Shown here piece after piece: positions 23,450 through 37,115 of a stretch of 64,000 bases of DNA (the first letter of the stretch is position 1; every line of letters starts with the position of its first letter). This DNA comes from Pseudisothecium myosuroides. Its lineage: Eukaryota > Streptophyta > Bryopsida > Hypnales > Lembophyllaceae. The DNA is taken from positions 13,950,001-14,014,000 of the forward strand of contig OX637293.1 of the NCBI GenBank assembly GCA_951799445.1, read 5' to 3'. The notes below the pieces were generated by a model that was given only the letters and a program-made list of their open reading frames with translations, had not been told where the DNA came from and made no database searches. The position numbers were made by a program, and so were the translations under genes.

Positions 23450-24616
23450 GTTACAGCAATAACCAAACCTTGGTTATGGAAATAAATCTAATTAAATAAC
23501 TACCTAAAGTGGGATGGGTGGGTGGTACTGTGTACCCAATATGCCATTTGAAATTTGAGATCCTATGCAAGTTATAATGTTCCAATAATGCAAATTAGGG
23601 ATCCAAATTTACCACTCAATCACATTATTAAAGAAAAAATATTGGTATATGTGCATGTGTGCATATGTGTGTATGCTAATCCACTTTAAATTTTTTTATT
23701 ATATTAAGGGATATAGAAAATCATCTAAAAATATATTAAATGTGCTTATAATATACCTATTAAAGGTTTAAAAAATGAACCAAGATTGGAAATTTAAGTT
23801 ATTAAAAAGCAATGACCAACATACATGTTTGATTTCCAACATCAAAAGGGCAAAGAATCATAGGGTTACTTTTCATAGGTAAATAGATTAGGGGTTTCTC
23901 CAATAATATAAATAAACAATAGTTGAAGAAGAAGAATCATTTTGACAATGCCCAAATCCAAATACCATAGTTTCATATCAGCTTCATAAAAAAGAATAAT
24001 TAAAAGGGTATCTAAAATTTTGAATATTTATTTACTTAGCTTGCCTCCCATTTTATATATAAAGATTGCCGAATTTATAGAAATTTATCTTGCATTTAAT
24101 TTATAAAAATTCAACTTGCTCTACATAATCTTGCATCTTTTCTTTGTCAATAATTATAAACATACACTGCAATTTATTTTTGCCTTACCACCTTGACCTG
24201 TTTTAAAGCACAATTTTTTACAAATTAAACATATTTCTTACATGCAACAAACCCTAACACTTAACAAAACCGTGACAAACAAGGTAGAGAGTTTAGGATT
24301 TGGAGGTCAAGATAAGGATTTAGGCAAATGTAGCCATGTCAAATGAAAGTAGCAACAAGCATCTAAAAATTGTAAAAACAACTTGGATGAATACCTAACT
24401 TATTATAATTATATTTTAAAATTTTCCAAATTTAATATATTATTTTTGGAATTGCCTAATTGTTTGTTGCACTTTAATTTATTATTAGACAAGAAGCTAC
24501 CCAAACCACTATGACACTACAATAATTTGTTTGTTGGCTTTAGACCAAAGAAGAGGAGGCTTTGCATTGACAAAAGTAACGTTTGAGAAAGTTTGAATAG
24601 GAGTTTACTTGAAGAA
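23450..24616. other. Gene-free AT-rich region
   Basis: No ORF of note, no recognised repeat. Confidence 0.5.
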
Positions 24617-24620
24617 TTAA

Positions 24621-26783
24621 TTCTTAAAGCTCATTGACTACGTTTTCACCAAAAATGCTCCAAAACTGCCATTTCTAGTACAAGTACCAAATTTTAGGAA
24701 AAAAACCATTTTTGAACATATCACAACTATTTTCTTGTAGTGTATGTAATCGTAGGTTCTAGTCGAATGCTGGTTTGAAAAGATGTGGAAAAAATTTCAA
24801 ACTTTTCCACCTTGTACATTGCAAGTTATTAGTGTTTGAATTGACAAAATCCTTTTGGGGGCCCTATGAAAAACAGGGCAGCTGCACTTTACAAGGTCAC
24901 ATTTGTATGAAAAAATGTCCAAAATGGTGGTGCTTCTTTGGATTTATTCTTCAAGTCAAGTTGGATACATGCTTGAAAAATTTCAAATCATTTGGAATGG
25001 TATAGTGGGGTACCATTCAAAATGGTGTTTTTGCATTCGTAGGGAAGGAAATTTTACATCTGCTAACTTTGACAGCCTCTCGAGGGCTAAAATATTGTTT
25101 TTTTGCCATGTAATTTTTGGCACAAGAACATCTTTATGTTGATAATATGTGTGCCAAATTTCAAGGTCAAAAGATTTACGCAAAAAAAGATATTTGAAAT
25201 CTACCAACATGTGTAGTTGTGAGAATGACTTTCTCTACTACCAACTTTGACACTCTTCCAAGGGTTGAAAAATTGTTTATTTACCATGAAATTTTTATTA
25301 TGGAATCAGCTCTATGTTAATAACATGTATGACAAATTTCAAGGTCAAAAGATTCACACAAAAAAAGAGATTCAAAATTTCCCAACATATATAGCTATGA
25401 GAAAAATTTCACTACTGCCAACTTTGACACTATCCCAAGGGCTGAAAAAAAAACATTTTACTATGAAATTTTTATTATGGAATCACCTCTATGTTAGTAA
25501 CATGTATGCCAAATTTCAAGGTCAAAATATTTACCAAAAAAAAGATATGCTAATTCTACCAACATATGTAGTTGTGAGAATGCTTTTTTACATCCATGTC
25601 AAAATTTACCCATAAAATGACACTATCCAAAGGGCTTAAAAAATCATTCTCACAACTACATATATTGGTAGAATTAGCATATATTTTTTTTTGGTAAATC
25701 TTTTGACCTTGAAATTTGGCATACATGTTACTAACACAGAGGTGATTCCATAATAAAAATTTTATGGTAAATAAACAATATTTGAACCATTGGAAGAATA
25801 TCAAAGTTGGTAATAGTGAAATTGTTTTTCACAACTACACATGTTGGTAGATTTCAATTTTTTTTTTTGCGTAAATCTTTTGACCTTGAAATTTGGCACA
25901 CGTATTATCAATATAGAGATGATTTGATGCCCAAAATCTTATGGTAAGAAAAATATATTTTAGCCCTCGGGAGGGTGTCAAAGTTGGCAGCATTGAAATT
26001 TTTTTCACCACTACACATGTTGGTAGACTTTGAATATCTTTTTTTTTGTGAATTTTTTGACCTTGAAATTTAGTACACATGTTATTAACATAAAGACATT
26101 TCCGTGCCAAAAATTTCATGGCAAAAAAGCAATTTTTCAGCCCTCGAGAGGCTATTAAAGTTGGCAAATTTGAATTTCCTTCCCTGTGAATGCAAAAACG
26201 CCATTTTGAATGGTACCCTACTGTACAACATATAGGAAAAAAATAGTAAGAAAATGATTCAAAACACTAATTTGTTAAGAATTTTGTTATAGAATTGAAA
26301 AATGCCAATCCAATGGTTGTAATGTTGTAATAAACAATCTATATCCTATGATTTTATTTTTTTCAAAAAACATTGAAAATTACTCAGTTAAATCAAGGAC
26401 TTCAAAGTTCATTCTAGAGTAGAGAATCTATAGTTGTCTGCAAACTAAAACTCCTCATAACTTTCATTTCATTTATCAAAATAGAATGATTCAAAGCTTA
26501 CATGCATATATAAATCTAGAAAATCAATTTCAATTTTTTTTTATAAAATCTGATTTTTCTAATCTATTCAGACTACTTGGCCAAGGAAAAAAACTACATA
26601 TCATACAATAACATTTTAACCATGCAGTCAAAAGTTATGAAAACTATTGGGCCTTAAAGAAAAAATCTCGTCCCTATGACATGTAAAAATTTCAAAGAAA
26701 AAAATAAAAACTCCATTCATAGTGAGCTGCCCAAAATTGCTATGTGGCCAAAAAACACAACTTGGTCCTTTAGAGGTTAGAGG
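24621..26783. mobile_element. 940-bp TTAA element (copy 3) carrying a foldback insertion
   Basis: Sequence outside 25003-26225 aligns along its length with the element at 30666-31602, starting 'ttttcaccaaaaatgctcc' and ending near CCTTTAGAGG. TTAA lies at 24617-24620 and 26784-26787. Without the insert and its 3-bp duplication it is 940 bp, against 937 bp for the other copy. The left terminus is degenerate (TTCTTAAAGC). Confidence 0.75.
25003..26222. mobile_element. Foldback element with about 590-bp inverted arms made of 178-bp repeats
   Basis: The two halves are inverse copies: 'ggtaccattcaaaatgg' near 25010 matches its inverse near 26203, and similarity continues inward. Each arm holds three head-to-tail units of about 178 bp, marked by 'caactttgacac' at about 25062, 25241 and 25418 and by its inverse near 25801, 25979 and 26156. 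The arms meet near 25600-25640. GTA flanks the element (25000-25002 and 26223-26225). The related element at 30666 lacks it and reads 'gaaattgtacaac' at the matching place, an empty site. No ORF. Confidence 0.85.
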
Positions 26784-26787
26784 TTAA

Positions 26788-29700
26788 AGAGACCTATGGG
26801 ATAGAGACTCTTGAAGTTTAGTTGCTTGTTTAGCCTCAAAAGTACTTTATATAAATACACCATATAATGTCTTATTAAATTCCCATTATGTATTGAAATA
26901 TGACTATATCTTTGTATGTATTATACACTAGAGTATGCAATTGTACTTAAACATGATAATGTAGTCAAGTATAATAGCACTAAGACACAAAACACAAATA
27001 AACAAATATAGAGTTATGACCAAAAAGGACCTCTAAGACCTTAAAGGATCATCACTACAACACAACTACAAACCAATACATCCTCTTCAATGAATTAAAA
27101 TGAGTATAGACAATAGAAAAAAAATTCATTTAAATGTTTGTCCACAGCTTTTGGTATTGGTACCATACAATTGGGTCTTATTCACCTTGTAAGTGTCAAA
27201 AAAATTACTTTGAGGGACTTCATGCATTCAACACCTGAGATTAGGTATTCTTTGGTTAGGCAAGAGTCTTTAATTTTTTCAATTCTCCTTTTTATAGGCT
27301 CCTCAACATTTCATTGTGTTTGACACAATTCTTTATAGAATCTACAACTTTCTTTGATTCTTGAGAGAGAGATTTATACGTCAAGCACTTTTGTAAATTA
27401 ATTTTGCATGCAATATTATTTATAGGACATGACATCTCTACTCACATATGTAATTCACAAAAATTAAGAAGCTCCGGATTTAGAATTTTGTATTTATTTT
27501 AGACAAAATGTTTGAATATTCTTAATTTTTTGGAAAATAGTATTTTTTATAATTATGTACTAAAAAAACTTGCATGTAGGACCTTTCCATATCATTGAAT
27601 TATACTCTAGTCATATAAGGTATTTTTGATTTCAAACCAAAAAATGCCATATATTGTATAGTATATTTTAGCACTTTTAGCATTTATTCCCAAAACTTGA
27701 TTTTGGAATTTAAATTAGTTTTTTAAAGCGTCATGGACCTTGACGGCATCTTAATCCATGAAATAATTGATAAATGGACTAATTGATGGATGAATATGCA
27801 CTACTTATGATTAGATGTGCCTAGTGTGTAAAAGCATCTTTGAGCCCAACCAATATATTGGTCCTCCAAATGTATTTCTAACTATTAAATGGTATACAAT
27901 TAAAGGCAAAATGGAAGGAGGTTCTAATTAATGCAAAAGAGATTGCAACATTTGGATACCATATGCAAAAGTTATGAAGAGTCAAAGTTTTTTTGGGTAG
28001 ATGTTCTAAAATCGTTTTATCAACATAGGTACATATTGATTTTGGAGATCTACACAAAATGATGATGGCAGTTTTAGACATAGTACAATTTTGAGTGTAC
28101 CTACCTTAGTGAATAGAGAATGGGACTTCCTATACCAATCCACAATCACTTTGGAAAAATATGGCAAAGTGCTCATGGAGCATATGAACCCTAGAAGGAC
28201 GGGTTGGTCACCATGGAAATCATCCCATTTGAATCATTTGCTTAAGAAAAATCCAAGAGCACTCATTGGAGGTCAAACTACTCTGCAAGACCTCCCCTTT
28301 TCACACAAGGATGAACATCTGCACTTTTGTATTACATACATAGAAGGATTCTTTGTCATCCATTGGACACTTAATGTCTACGGTGTCCTTCTAGGGTTAA
28401 GCAACTGCAGCGCTTTTGTAACTGTGTGCCACCAACTCATGAGCTTATCATCCAGCTTCTTACCCTCTCTAATAAGTTGGTTGAATTTGTGCACAATCAT
28501 TCAAGTGTTCTTTGACGTGCCACAGCAGTTGATGGTGTTTCTGGAGCAATATACAATGTGGACCTACTGTAGTGAAAGACTCCCTCCAATAATATTGTGT
28601 AGAGCAGTTTACAACTTACAGTTCATCTGAGCTGTTGTATTGATGAGAGGAGCTGCACAGCCCGATGTTAAGGTAACTACACCTAGTTTGGACCTCTCAG
28701 TCAAACTGATCACTCTAGATATTTGTCTAAAATGTACTCCTGTTATTTGTGAGTGAGTTTTAGAAATCCCTATTTTTAGCATCTTGAAAATGTGTAGTTT
28801 ATTCATTTGGTGTCCAAAACAAGCATTCCAAGAGAATTTAGAATCCCATTTTGACTACCAACAAGACCTCACAAAAAGTTTTTCAATATAATAATGGAAA
28901 CCATGCTGAATTGCTAATGATTGTGTGCAATTTTAGGTGTGATCAGCTTATTTGAACACAATATCAAAAACTCCCCATCTCCCAAAGACTCAGGATTGAC
29001 ATACAATATACTTGTTATTAAGGAATGTCCTTGACTGGTGGAACCTGGCTTGTTTCTTGCTCCTAGTGGACAAGTTCTTGCAACTGGTGATCAATTGATA
29101 GCAATAGTTGGGCCGACTCATTCTGATTCATTCTTGCTCCTTTGTGGGCTTGGAAAGTAGAACTTTCTTCAACAAACTCTTCATTCACAGTGGGCATACG
29201 ACCTGTGCAGAGTTACTCTTCTTCTGAGGTACCGTAGAGCTCGCTTGATGTTGTGCCAGATACACAAGTTCTTGGTCAGATGGGCTCAATATTCTTTCGC
29301 AGAAGGAAGCCCTTGATATATATAGAGAGAGATACTATAACAACAAACCCAGGTCTCTTCATAGAACATAGACTATTCTAGAATTGCTCTTGAAGGTTTC
29401 GTAGTTTCAGGAGGAATGACTGCCTGAACTGGTTGTCATGCACAATGACACCGGCAATTGAAAGTCTAGTTCCTTCAGGCTTCGTAAGCCGTTGTGTAAG
29501 TTATTAGCAAAACATTTGCACTGAAGTGTGTATGAATTGTTTTGGTTTCCAAGAATGGTTTGTTGCATTGTATTTGAAACAGCTTGCAGCCTTCTCAAGT
29601 TTTAGCACCACTCCCACAGTGGCACTAAGCTTACAGGCTTTGTTTCTCATTCTCTCTTTCATTTCGTTCAGTATATTATTCAAGTACACTAGAGTTGAAC

Positions 29701-30015
29701 TTGAGGTTCACAAAAAACTTCAATTCCGCACTTCAATTTACATTGTACCGACAAGTTTGAGTGCCCTAGCTACATGCTTGCCAAGCGTGCGGGTTTGCAG
29801 AAGGCAAAGGCTATCATGTCGGTAAGAGCAAGCTCAGTCAATACAGAGAGTTTTTTGAAATTGAAATTACGAATGTAAAGAGAATGTCTATCATCGGCAC
29901 AGGTCGTCGAATTCACAATGTCAACACTGTGGCAAGACAGTGTTGTCATATTACCTACGAAACCTAGATTTTGTTCACTATGAATTCACTGTGATCCTCT
30001 GTAGTAACAAATGTA
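26788..30015. other. Gene-poor region
   Basis: The longest frame is 28091-28630 (+, 179 codons). It overlaps a TIR element (28189-28396) and has no recognisable domain, so it is not called a gene. Slightly GC-richer sequence at 28990-29830 has no recognisable product on either strand. Confidence 0.45.
28189..28396. mobile_element. Small TIR element with CCCTAGAAGGAC ends
   Basis: A perfect 12-bp inverted repeat CCCTAGAAGGAC bounds 208 bp. The flanks are TGAA (28185-28188) and TTAA (28397-28400). It may belong to the TTAA-target group with one mutated target. Confidence 0.5.
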
Positions 30016-30364
30016 AGGTGAAAACACCCAAACTCATCGAAATAAGCAATTCAACATAGTTGGAGGCATCTTTTTCTAGTTTACTAGAAAAAAAATTTAG
30101 TACTAGATATTGGAAATCATGAATTTCCAAAAAAAAATCAGAATTTTTGGATAAGACATGTAATTTCTATGAATTTTCAAAGTGGAACTCTCTAGGCCAA
30201 TGAAACTGTCAGATAGCTTGGTTTTAAATTTGAAATCTGAAGAAATCAGTAGTCAACTAATTGAAGTTAAATTTGGGAACGGTTTAATGACGCTTGGGGG
30301 ACGCTTTTGATGGAAGTCTACTTGTCAAGAGTAGGTACAGGGACTATTTGGGGTGTTTTCACCT
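30016..30364. mobile_element. TA-flanked TIR element, AGGTGAAAACACCC type
   Basis: TGTAAGGTGAAAACACCC on the left is matched by GGGTGTTTTCACCTTACA on the right. With TA as target, the element is 349 bp. The ends resemble those of 23040-23447. No ORF. Confidence 0.6.
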
Positions 30365-30665
30365 TACATGTGATTTGTAAAACTTTGAAGTAACTACACT
30401 CAAAGACACATGTATAGGCTATGTGGAACTTTAGGCATGCAAGAGAATATGACAATGAAGAATTTTCATAAATTAAGCAGCAAGTATTTATGAAGCAAAA
30501 TGCAAGTGGTAGTATAAATTTAGAAGTTACAATGCATTAGTTATAAATTTTCAAAGATGAAGGGTGAAGAAGGCTATAAGTGTAAGGTAGGTAAATCTAC
30601 ATCCACCTAGTGTTTACTAAAAAAGATACTCATAGTATCTAAATGTTGCCTTAACAAGAATTTAA

Positions 30666-31602
30666 CCCCTAAAGGTTTTAGACTATGTTTTCACCAAAAA
30701 TGCTCCAAAACTGCCATTTCTAATATTAGTGCCAAATTTTTAGAAAAAAAACATCTTTAGACACATGTAACCGTAGGATCTCGTAGTAAACTTGTTTGAG
30801 AAGATGTGGAAAAAATTTCAGAATTTTCCACCATGTGGATTGCAAGATAATAGCGTTTGAATTGACAAAAATCCTTTTTTTGTCCTTGCGAAAATCTGGG
30901 CAGCTGCCCTTCACAAGGTCACATTTGTATGAAAAAATGTCCAAAATGGTGGTTACTCTTTGGATTCATTCTTCAAGGCAAGTTGTCTACATGCTTGAAA
31001 ATTTTCAGATCATTTGAAATTGTACAACATATAGGAAAAAAATAGTAAGTAGGAAGAGATAAAGAATGATTCAAAACACTAAATTGTTAAGAATTTATTT
31101 ATGGAATTGAAAAATGCCAATCCCAACGGTTGTAATGTTGTAATAAACAATCTACACCCAATGTGTGTGTTTTTTTCAAAAATATTGAAAATTGAGTTAA
31201 ATAAAGGACTTCAAACTTTATTTTAGAGTGGAGATTCCATAACTACCCTCAAACTAAGACTCCTCATAACTTTTGACTCATTGATCAGAATGGAATGATT
31301 CAAAGCTTCCCACTATATATAAATCTAAAGAACCAATTTCAAATTTTTATTTTTTTAAAAAGTGATTTTTAAAGAAGTTTTTTTTGTTGCCCGGGCTACC
31401 CGCCGATCAATGAAAATGACATATCATGCAATAACTTTTTAACCATGTAGTCAAAAGTTATGAAAATTGTTGGGCCTTAAGGCTACTCCTTGGGAAAATG
31501 TTGTGTGAAAATTTCATAGAAAAAAAAAAAAAAAAACTCCGCTCGTAGTGAGCTGCCCCAAAAAGCTATATTCTCAAAAAAGCATGTTCAGGGCTTTAGG
31601 GG
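30666..31602. mobile_element. 937-bp TTAA element (copy 4)
   Basis: It starts CCCCTAAAGG after TTAA (30662-30665) and ends CTTTAGGGG before TTAA (31603-31606). It aligns with 24621-26783 minus the foldback insert. No conserved ORF; similar short frames in the two copies reflect shared DNA. Confidence 0.8.
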
Positions 31603-31606
31603 TTAA

Positions 31607-34600
31607 ATTGAAAGAAGCTTTAGCTAAAATTGTCCCCGTACAAAGTTAGCTTCTTCACATTATTATAAATGGGCTCATTTGTTTTTCAAAATCTCAAAAA
31701 ATATTACATTTGCACTTTAATCTTTTATTTGTAAAATATATTTAAAAAAAATTCAAAATTCAAATATAAATAAAGAAATTATGACAACTCTATGAAGATG
31801 GTTATGATATGAACCGCCACAATAATGCTTTCAATGTTTAAAATGCACATAAAATGAAGCTTATACATGAAACTTCTCTAGATTGTACATTTAGTTATTT
31901 AAATTTTTTTTTGAATAGTTGTCATTCTATAAGAAAAGCATCCACTTTAATTTTCATTTCTCAATTTTATAAAGTAGCACTCTAAAAACTCATGATATAT
32001 AAAACTACAAGTGTCATATTTTTCCAAATTTAAAATCAATTCTTGAAATATGTCATTTTTTTAGACTATCTTTTTTGACCTTGTGGTGTTTAGTAGCATT
32101 TGTTTATAAAATTACATAAATAATACTACGTAAGATAGAAGATAGTTTATTGTTTGAAGGTAAAAATCATATAACATTGAAGAAAAAATAGGATTCTATA
32201 ATATTATTTTGAAAAAATCAATAAAATATTTTCAAATATACTTCAATATGCTATGAATATGCTAATTATATGTAGGCCTGTTTAAAATACCCATTTAAAG
32301 GCATGACAGTATCTAAACTTAAAAAAGGTGACATCTGTGAGTTTTTGACAAAATTTATCTCCTTAAGGCCTAGAGGGTAGTTCAAATTGTGGAGATGTAT
32401 CAAAAAATGCAATTCAGAATAATGATTTAATGATGAACTGAAACAAAAATTGTAAAAATGATATTTATAACATATCTATATGGTCAGGTCAATTCTTGCA
32501 CTAACCAATATTTTTTGATAAAATTTGAAACCAAGAATTGAAAATTCTTTTTACAAATGACTATAGATTGAAATATTTTGATTTTTCATAGTTTTTTTAT
32601 AGTTCATGATATTAAATTCTATTTATATTGATTTAAAAGATTTTTTATTTTATTTGTTTGTTGAAGTTGTTTTTTAAGGGTCATTGTTTGAACTAAAAAG
32701 TTAGTTGTTGAGGTCAAATACACTTGATTTATAGAAGGCTTGCAAATGAAATTTGTAAAAATTTGTACAATACAAATGTAAGAGAAAAAACACAAGAGTC
32801 TACAAATATTTAGATGAATGAAAAATGAAGATTCTTTCACGTTTTTTGTACTTGGGACACATTATGTTCATCCATTGTTTGAAATTTGGACACCAAGACT
32901 AGTTCTCTAGGGGATTCTGAATTGTCACATCTACCTTCAATATATATTTGAGCTATATTGAATCATTAGTCATTAAATTATGTTTGAAAATTGCTTTCGG
33001 GCATGGAATGTCTGAAATAAAATTTAATTAAATGTTCTTTCAAATATCTATGCATTGCAAATACAAAAAGAATATAATTGGTAATCACCAATGGCAAATT
33101 ATTAAAGGGTGGTTGCAAGAAAGATTAGCCGTTTTTAATAGCATTTTGTCAAAAACTGGATTTCAGACCTTGAATATCAAGAGTACTTTGAAGCTGAACA
33201 ATCTCAGCTGTTGTTAAAAAAAATCAATGGACAAAAGTACTATTGAAAGTACTATGGACTACTTGAGAGTAATGAAACATTACTATGTGAAAAAAAAGAT
33301 AGTTTGTCACAAAAAAAAGATACAACAAGGTACAAATTAATATCACCAAAAATGAAGTCAAAATCATCTTCAATGTTCAAAAGTACAAGTGTAAAGGAGC
33401 CCTGTTTGCACAAATGTGAAGAACATAAAAGAATGTACTTTTAGATGTCCCTAATTAGTAGGCATATGCCTCCCTATTGTGGGAATAGACTATAATTTTT
33501 TTAGCTCTATATCAATAAATTTTGGGCATTCTCCAATACTAGAAACTACAAATTGCCTCAAAGTGTGACAAATTAGTAAAATTGACTTTTAAATATATAT
33601 ATTTTTTAAATTTAAAAGAAGAGACATCATTACAATCAAGTTAGCCATTTGCAATAGGGTGTTTTAAGTTCATTGGGTCATGCTTCAAAAGTTATAGCAG
33701 ATGACAACTCCGTCACATTAAATGTGAGGCAAAATAGTATTGGTCTTTCTTGCAATCACCCTAAATTACCTATTTAGCTAAAAAGAGTATCTCCAAATAG
33801 TTCTTGAATACACATTTACGAAAAGATCTACACTATTAGGGTCTAAAATATTAGGAAATATTTATAGATATTTGTCAAATGAATTTATAAACTTTAGTTT
33901 TATGAGAATATTTCCAATGAAAATCAACATGCAACCATGACAATATTTTGTCTTGTTGTTTTCTTTTGAAGGGCTCGCCAAAAAAAGACCACATAGCACA
34001 ACGGTTACAGAATTCAATGGGCCCATGATAATGGTGTGCTTGGTAGTGAGGGGATGATAAGATAGTCTGCTCTAAAAGCGTCTGTCTCTTTCAAATTGCC
34101 CCTATAATTAGTTGTAAGATGGACATGAAGTGATCCTTAAATGAATCACTTTAGCCATTGAGTGAATTGAGGAAAAAATAATTTTTACTTATAAAAACCA
34201 ATCATTGTCTTTGATTTCTTCAAATCTCTGTATAAATTGCAAATGGATGGATTTTGGGAGACCTAAGGTCACAAATAGGTGTCTATGCCCCAAATCTTTG
34301 AAAATTCATAAGTAATGCAAAAATGCTTAGATAAATACAAAACCACTTGTGTCAAATTCCACACCTATTTTTCTTTCTTTGAAAAATGAGTTAAAAATAT
34401 TTATGTCCATAAAAGCCTATGAAAAAGGTGGACCAGCCTTTAAATGGTCGCTTTCAGAGCGGACTTCCTTAGTGAGGTACAAACGATCTCATTTCTTATC
34501 AAAACTTGTTGGACATTTCAACTAGCGCTTCAAGCAGCCATTCGAAGGACCATAATGCCAAGTCCAGTTTTCAAGGCAAATTTGGCACCATTCCATTGAA

Positions 34601-34727
34601 TAGTCAGAAAAGCCTTATAATTCATAATGAAGCCCCTCTTTCTACACTCTTAGATTTGCGAAAAGTATATATACGGACGTCTATGATGGTCTATTAAACT
34701 TGGCATTATGTCCCATAACGCTCTTAA
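31607..34727. other. Gene-free AT-rich region
   Basis: No ORF with recognisable features and no clear repeat. Poly-A/T tracts only. Confidence 0.5.
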
Positions 34728-35012
34728 GCCCGGCTCTCCAGCATTGTCTACACTAAATAGTGAAATCGGGTTGCCTAAACAATTAGGTTGCCTTCACCAG
34801 AGAAGTTACCTCATGGCTCACTGCTTGTGTAAATGGAGGCCATTCTCTAATCCCGAGCCATGAACTAGTACACCAACCCATACAACAAACATGATTCCTA
34901 CATCATTGCATCCTTCTATAGTAACTCTACATGTTTATATAGTGTAGAATGTCGAGAAATTAGTGTGGGGCAACCTCCTTTCACTATTTAGTGTAGTCTA
35001 TAGTGGATGCTC
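34728..35012. mobile_element. Tourist-like MITE (TAA target)
   Basis: A shared inverted segment, CTACACTAAATAGTGAAA, lies near both ends (34748 onward and inverse at 34979-34996). The right end is the inverse of GAGCATCCACTATAG. TAA lies outside both ends (34725-34727 and 35013-35015). The left end is more diverged. GAGCATC is also the start of the larger PIF/Harbinger-like element at 2796. Confidence 0.6.
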
Positions 35013-35771
35013 TAAGGCAAACAAATGTCTGCAGAGAAATGTCTGGATTGTTAGAGGGCCAACATGTATGTCTACATCATAACCAGTTGTTGACTTTTCA
35101 AAGCTATCATGGCATTGTCCCATTGACAATCCATCACCATTACCTTTACAAGTTGCAACTCATAACCTTCTTTCTTTTCAACTTGCTTCCTACACCATTG
35201 GATCATGAAGATCAAAGGTTGCGATTGAAAAATATACAACCACTTATGTACGAAAACCCATTCGCCTCTAGCGCGGCTCATTTGTTATCTAATACTCCGT
35301 ACATCGTAAACAGTAGACGCCTTCTTCCGTCTTCTCCCCCAATACTTGTATTCAACCATCCCTTGAGGACCGTGTCCCACAGTCCACTGAGTGTACGCCA
35401 CTGACGCTTCCTCTCACAGACACTCCGACTCTCTCGTCACTCCAGAAATGAAGGCTCCGTCCACAGTACTTAACACCACTGTATCCGCCATTATCCATCA
35501 ATAAGAAACCACTGCAACCTAAGCTTAAGCTTACCTTACTCATCATCATCACCATCCGCACCATCAGCAGCCTCACCATCTTCATCAGTTCTTCTTCTTC
35601 CATTTCCATTCGCAAACTAAACTGCACAGACTTGAATATTTATCTGAAAAGTAAAAACTGCAGACTCCGTCACAGGCAGTCCGACTCGAGGACGGACCGC
35701 AGGAAGCACATGATGCCCGCCGGCTAGACTGGCACAGCTCAGACCCCCGCGGGACCCCACACACACTTCCT

Positions 35772-35779
35772 TTTTATAG
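35772..35779 (+). promoter_or_regulatory. Possible TATA box of the WEB-family gene
   Basis: TTTTATAG lies in GC-richer sequence about 185 bp upstream of the leader splice donor at 35958. The implied transcription start is near 35805. Confidence 0.4.
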
Positions 35780-35839
35780 CCACTCCGGCATCGCCATCAA
35801 TTCTTTTGCAGCATTTGCAGCATTCTCGCACACTTTGGG

Positions 35840-35920
35840 ATGTTGGATTTGGCTCTACCATGTCGACGTTCTGGACGCCGGGTCGAGGAGCTTGCTAGCA
35901 GCAGCAGTAGCACTGTCTAG
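35840..35920 (+). other. Upstream ORF (26 codons) in the leader of the WEB-family gene
   Basis: ATG at 35840 opens a frame (MLDLALPCRRSGRRVEELAS, then Ser-rich) that stops before the leader donor. A second ATG at 35859 opens a 12-codon frame. Both precede the main ATG if the leader exon is as modelled. Confidence 0.4.
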
Positions 35921-35957
35921 TGTGGCGTTCGTGGTGTGGCCGTTTTTCTCTTTGCAG

Positions 35958-37115
35958 GTGAGTCGGAAATTCGCTTTCTTTTTTAAAAAAAAATTGATAA
36001 TTTTTTTTTTTCGGTTTGGGGAGTCATAAATGAATGGTGCAGTTTGGCGGTTTCGGTTTGGGTGTTGGGAGGCGGGGAGCGTTGGATTTGAGGGGCATTG
36101 CGAAGTGGGTTTGGGGAATCGCGACGTGGTTTTGCGGGGAATGGGAGATTCTAGTGGTTAGGGTTTTAGGGTTTGTGTGAGGGGAGGGTGTGTTTCTTGT
36201 GCGAATGGGGAAGAGTATTGCATAGGAGAGATGTTCTGGTTGTGAAGCGGTGAGAGTGGGTGAAGCTTGAAGCCAAAGGAATGAGACGACGTCCACGAGG
36301 TTGGCCGGGTTTAAATGATTGGGACTCGAATGTGTGATTATTAGATCTGCGGGAACGACAATCTGCAAAGTGGAGTTCAAAAGTTTGTGAAACCTGGGAA
36401 AGGGGGAATATGCGATCTTCGATTTTTTTCTCAACTGCAGCAAAAGGAGGCGCATAACGACCTTTTGCGAAAGGAATCTCTGTGAGAGAGATCTGGCCGC
36501 TGGGCTTTCTCAGAGAGAGTCGTGACCTTTTACTAGGCATTAGGTTTTTGATTTCATTTCTGAAACGTCAATATGGGCAGTGAAGGCATTGTAAGACGCT
36601 GGATTTGAAGTAATAGGCCTGCTTATGCTCCTTCTTCATTCCTGAAAGAGTTTTACACCTTTTTATTGGATCGTACTGGAATTTGAGATTGATAGTATAG
36701 AGGACTGTAGTGTATTTATAAAAATCTTAGGTCAATGAGATAGATCAACTTGTAGGGGACTCGTTTTGTGTAATGTTGTAGTAGAACTGCATGGCCTAGC
36801 AGCCGTTCCGGGCTTACACGCACTTCGCTTCATATATTGTTTGTGATTTATGAGGGTCCCCTAATGTACAAACTAGCTCTGGGATTGCCAAATTCATCTG
36901 CTTTGGCTGGAGGCTAGTTTGTGTAATGCGTGCGTATTGGTGTAGCTTTCCTTAGGCAAGGCCATTTTCGTCTGATATGCTATTAGAAAATTTGCACTTT
37001 CTGAAGGTGTTGGAAACAGAGTTCCATTTATCAATTCTATGTTTTCTTATCAATTCTAGTCCCTTTTTTCTCACACAAGGTTTTGAGTGTGTTGATTTGT
37101 TTCTTTGGCATGCAG
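35958..37115 (+). other. Leader (5' UTR) intron of the WEB-family gene
   Basis: TTTGCAG|GTGAGT is a consensus donor and GGCATGCAG|GG the acceptor; the main ATG follows 21 bp after the acceptor. The 1158-nt interval has no coding signal. Long leader introns often raise expression in plants. Confidence 0.6.

Noticed and set aside
24515..24742. Possible small CACTA-like element (CACTACAATAA...TTTTCTTGTAGTG)
   Set aside because: Flanking triplets differ (TGA and TAT), only the outer 8 bases match, and the span crosses the left border of the TTAA element at 24617.
28091..28630. 179-codon + strand ORF
   Set aside because: Overlaps a TIR element, has no recognised domain and no supporting splice or promoter context.
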